In this document: positions 62,049 through 64,000 of the stretch, one piece after another
How positions within the stretch are numbered: the first letter of the stretch is position 1
How the letters are laid out: the number at the start of each line of letters is the position of its first letter
Assembly: GCF_014023125.1 (NCBI RefSeq)
Contig: NZ_CP048914.1
Span: 124,001 to 188,000, forward strand
DNA length: 64,000 nucleotides
Direction: 5' to 3'
Source: Candidatus Xianfuyuplasma coldseepsis
GTDB taxonomy: Bacteria > Bacillota_I > Bacilli_A > Izemoplasmatales > Izemoplasmataceae
Notes under the pieces: model-generated
Told to the model about the DNA's origin: nothing
Databases searched by the model: none
What the model saw: only the letters and a program-made list of their open reading frames with translations
Program-made: the position numbers and the translations under genes

Positions 62049-63276
62049 TATATTGATCTAACCGGATTGTCGATGTTAATTCCGGATCAAACACACCTTC
62101 TCGAGCGGCGACACAGTCTTCGCACTCACATTCATTATCGTAATGTGTAGGGCCATAATAGGTTGTAATCATACCTTCATAATTACGCAGAATCGTTCTC
62201 CCAGGAGCTTGTGAGATAATATAGTTCGGCATTACTGGGATTTTTCCACCACCACCGGGTGCATCTACAACAAATGTTGGAACTGCAATTCCACTTATAT
62301 GTCCTCGTAAACCTTCTATGATTTCAATACCTTTTGTAACTGGAGTTCTAAAGTGAGCAATTCCTTTCGATAAATCACATTGATAGATATAGTATGGCCG
62401 TACGCGTAACTGGATTAACCGTTTGACAAGTTTCTTCATTATATTCACACAATCATTCACACCTTTAAGTAATACCGATTGATTGCCTAAAGGAATCCCA
62501 GCGTTTGCCATCCGTGCTAACGCTGCTTGAACATCCGGTGTCAACTCTTTGGAGTGATTAAAGTGCGTATTTACCCAAATCGGGTGATACTTTTGTAGCA
62601 TATCAACGAGTTCCTGAGTAATTCGTTGGGGCATTACAACTGGTGTTCTACTACCAATTCGAATAACGCCTACATGTTCAATTTTACGTAACTCGCTGAT
62701 GATGTATTCTAGACGAGCATCACTGACCAAAAAAGCATCTCCACCACTTAGTAGCACATCATTTACTTCGGGATGATTGCGGATGTATTCCAATGCTTTG
62801 TCAACATAATCCATCTTTGATCCAGAATCTTGTTGGCCAGCAAATCGACGTCTGGTACAATGACGACAGTACATACTACACATATCCGTAATCAAGAATA
62901 ATACGCGATCAGGATAGCGATGTGTCAATCCAGGAACAACCATATCCCCATCTTCATGAAGGGGATCATCCAAATCATGAAGTCCAACGTACATTTCATC
63001 TACTGCAGGTACTGCTTGTAAGCGTACGGGATCTTTTTTGTTATCCGGGTTGATTAATGTTAGGTAATAGGGTGTAATTGCCATGCGAAACTGTCCTAAA
63101 ACACTGGCAATAACGTCTTTTTCCTTTTTATCTAATGGAAAATACTGCTCCAACTCTTCAACACTAGTGATTCGATTACGTACCTGCCAGTGCCAGTCAT
63201 TCCACTCTGCATCTGTAACATGGGGAAAGTATTGTTGACGACGAGCAAGATGTTTCGTATATAGTTTAACAGCCAT
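62017..63276 (-). CDS. kamA: Lysine 2,3-aminomutase
   Basis: Radical SAM enzyme converting L-lysine to (3S)-beta-lysine. The 419-residue protein has the cluster motif TDMCSMYCRHCTRRRF, GGDAFLVSD, and a C-terminal zinc-binding set in NECECEDC. PLP-binding lysine lies in VDAPGGGGKIPVMPNY. ATG follows AGGAGG, nine bases after the kdd stop. Confidence 0.96.
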   Translation of the reverse strand: MAVKLYTKHLARRQQYFPHVTDAEWNDWHWQVRNRITSVEELEQYFPLDKKEKDVIASVLGQFRMAITPYYLTLINPDNKKDPVRLQAVPAVDEMYVGLHDLDDPLHEDGDMVVPGLTHRYPDRVLFLITDMCSMYCRHCTRRRFAGQQDSGSKMDYVDKALEYIRNHPEVNDVLLSGGDAFLVSDARLEYIISELRKIEHVGVIRIGSRTPVVMPQRITQELVDMLQKYHPIWVNTHFNHSKELTPDVQAALARMANAGIPLGNQSVLLKGVNDCVNIMKKLVKRLIQLRVRPYYIYQCDLSKGIAHFRTPVTKGIEIIEGLRGHISGIAVPTFVVDAPGGGGKIPVMPNYIISQAPGRTILRNYEGMITTYYGPTHYDNECECEDCVAAREGVFDPELTSTIRLDQYNVHRKRKNNH

Positions 63277-63285
63277 ATGAACCTC

Positions 63286-64000
63286 CTAGGTATACAAGCG
63301 TTCAAACAACGCTTTTATTTTTGGAGCATGTTGAATTAAGTCCAATGTTAGTTCTGCGTGACCCTTGGTATATCCATTTCCAATAATCATCGTTACATCA
63401 CTACCAATACCTTCAGCACCAAGTGCAGCTTTGGTAAATGATGTTGCCATACTAAAGAAATAGACAATGCCAGTGTCTTTCGTACTTAATACACAACTCA
63501 TTTCCGTATTAGGCACATTCACTACATTAATGGTAACATCGCATAGTTCAGGTACAATATCTTGGACCTTGTGATATACCTCCATCGCTTTTGTTGCATC
63601 TGCAAGAATTATGGCATCACACAACCCAAGTTCTTGAAGTAAAGCTATTTGAGATTCCTCATTAACCAATCCGATAACACGACCAGTTGGACCGACTTTT
63701 TGTTTCGCTTGATATGCACAAAGCACACCAGATTTTCCTGCAGCACCCACAATTAATACGGTATCGCCATTTTTAACAAGCTTATCTACTTGTGCCGGAG
63801 CCCCAGCTACATCAAGAGCTGCTAACACAAGATGCTGATCCATATTTTCTGGTATAACTGCATAAATTCCAGACTCAAACAAAATCGCTTCTCCTGTAAT
63901 ATGAACTTGATCATTCTCGATACTAATGGAGTGGATAGTTTCGATTTTGAGCGGTGTAAGCGATAAGGACACAAGGGTAGCAATCGTTTGACCAATATCT
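63286..64000 (-). CDS. kdd: L-erythro-3,5-diaminohexanoate dehydrogenase, N-terminus outside window
   Basis: NAD-dependent dehydrogenase deaminating 3,5-diaminohexanoate in lysine fermentation. The last 238 residues are visible; the frame continues to base 64000, where codons read DIGQTIATLVSLSLTPL, so an internal GTG at 63972 is not the start. VLIVGAAGKSGVLCAYQ is the NAD-binding turn, and YFFSMATSFTKAALGAEG is typical of Kdd. It is the first visible gene of the kam operon, whose promoter is outside the window. Confidence 0.93.
   Translation of the reverse strand, partial: DIGQTIATLVSLSLTPLKIETIHSISIENDQVHITGEAILFESGIYAVIPENMDQHLVLAALDVAGAPAQVDKLVKNGDTVLIVGAAGKSGVLCAYQAKQKVGPTGRVIGLVNEESQIALLQELGLCDAIILADATKAMEVYHKVQDIVPELCDVTINVVNVPNTEMSCVLSTKDTGIVYFFSMATSFTKAALGAEGIGSDVTMIIGNGYTKGHAELTLDLIQHAPKIKALFERLYT

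Noticed and set aside
1-64000. CRISPR arrays, insertion sequences, prophage, tRNA or rRNA genes
   Set aside because: No regularly spaced repeats, transposase or phage genes, or recognisable tRNA/rRNA sequences were seen on reading; short tRNAs could still be missed without a dedicated search.

Overview
The window reads as chromosome from a low-GC, Gram-positive-type (Bacillota/Mycoplasmatota-like) fermenter. TGA is a normal stop codon, and Shine-Dalgarno sites of the AGGAGG/AGGTG type precede most genes. The gene set includes RNase J, long-form HPF, RecX, YitT, a T-box, an FMN riboswitch and CcpA-like cre sites. An affinity to Haloplasma/Izemoplasma-type lineages is my guess, not a demonstrated placement. 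Nearly every gene lies on the minus strand in long, tightly packed operons; only a tocopherol-cyclase-like gene, a radical SAM gene and rnjA are on plus. I see no rRNA, tRNA, insertion sequence, prophage or CRISPR array.

Layout. 1-2.9 kb: phosphoglucomutase (cut by the window edge), peroxiredoxin, and a RibU-like flavin transporter under an FMN riboswitch. 3.0-9.3 kb: the most unusual region, one operon with a ferric-reductase-like heme membrane protein, a 63-residue membrane protein, cytochrome bd (cydAB) and an Rnf set (D-G-E-A-B). CydA has essentially no quinol-binding Q-loop, RnfB lacks its ferredoxin domains, RnfD has lost its usual FMN-acceptor threonine, and RnfC is absent. This suggests a flavin/FeS-to-oxygen chain that may not use quinones. 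9.4-21.5 kb: glycogen metabolism (glgP, a glgD-glgA fusion, glgC, glgB) in a run with recX, a C-terminal-processing protease, yitT and prfB. 21.5-25.7 kb: secA, hpf, a ComFC-like remnant and a DnaQ-type exonuclease.

25.8-32 kb: an operon for oxidative decarboxylation of (probably branched-chain) 2-oxoacids to acyl-CoA with reduced ferredoxin, then phosphotransacylase and butyrate kinase for ATP. 32-38 kb: leuS with its T-box, membrane proteins, a radical SAM protein and an aldo/keto reductase. 38-47.7 kb: glutamate fermentation by the methylaspartate route (glutamate mutase S/L/E, methylaspartate ammonia-lyase, and a citrate-lyase-type enzyme that is probably citramalate lyase, with its activation proteins). 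The operon starts with a 33-codon leader ORF and a hairpin. 48-56.8 kb: housekeeping operon (HAD phosphatase, AAA ATPase, priA, fmt, pgpA-like, a degenerate HD-GYP-like membrane protein, metK, LemA-like). 57-58.6 kb: rnjA. 58.6-64 kb: lysine fermentation (kdd partial, kamA, kamB-like, kamD, kamE), without kamC.

Taken together, the cell appears to ferment glutamate, lysine and branched-chain amino acids using adenosylcobalamin and ferredoxin chemistry, to store glycogen, and to consume oxygen through an odd cytochrome bd/Rnf hybrid operon.
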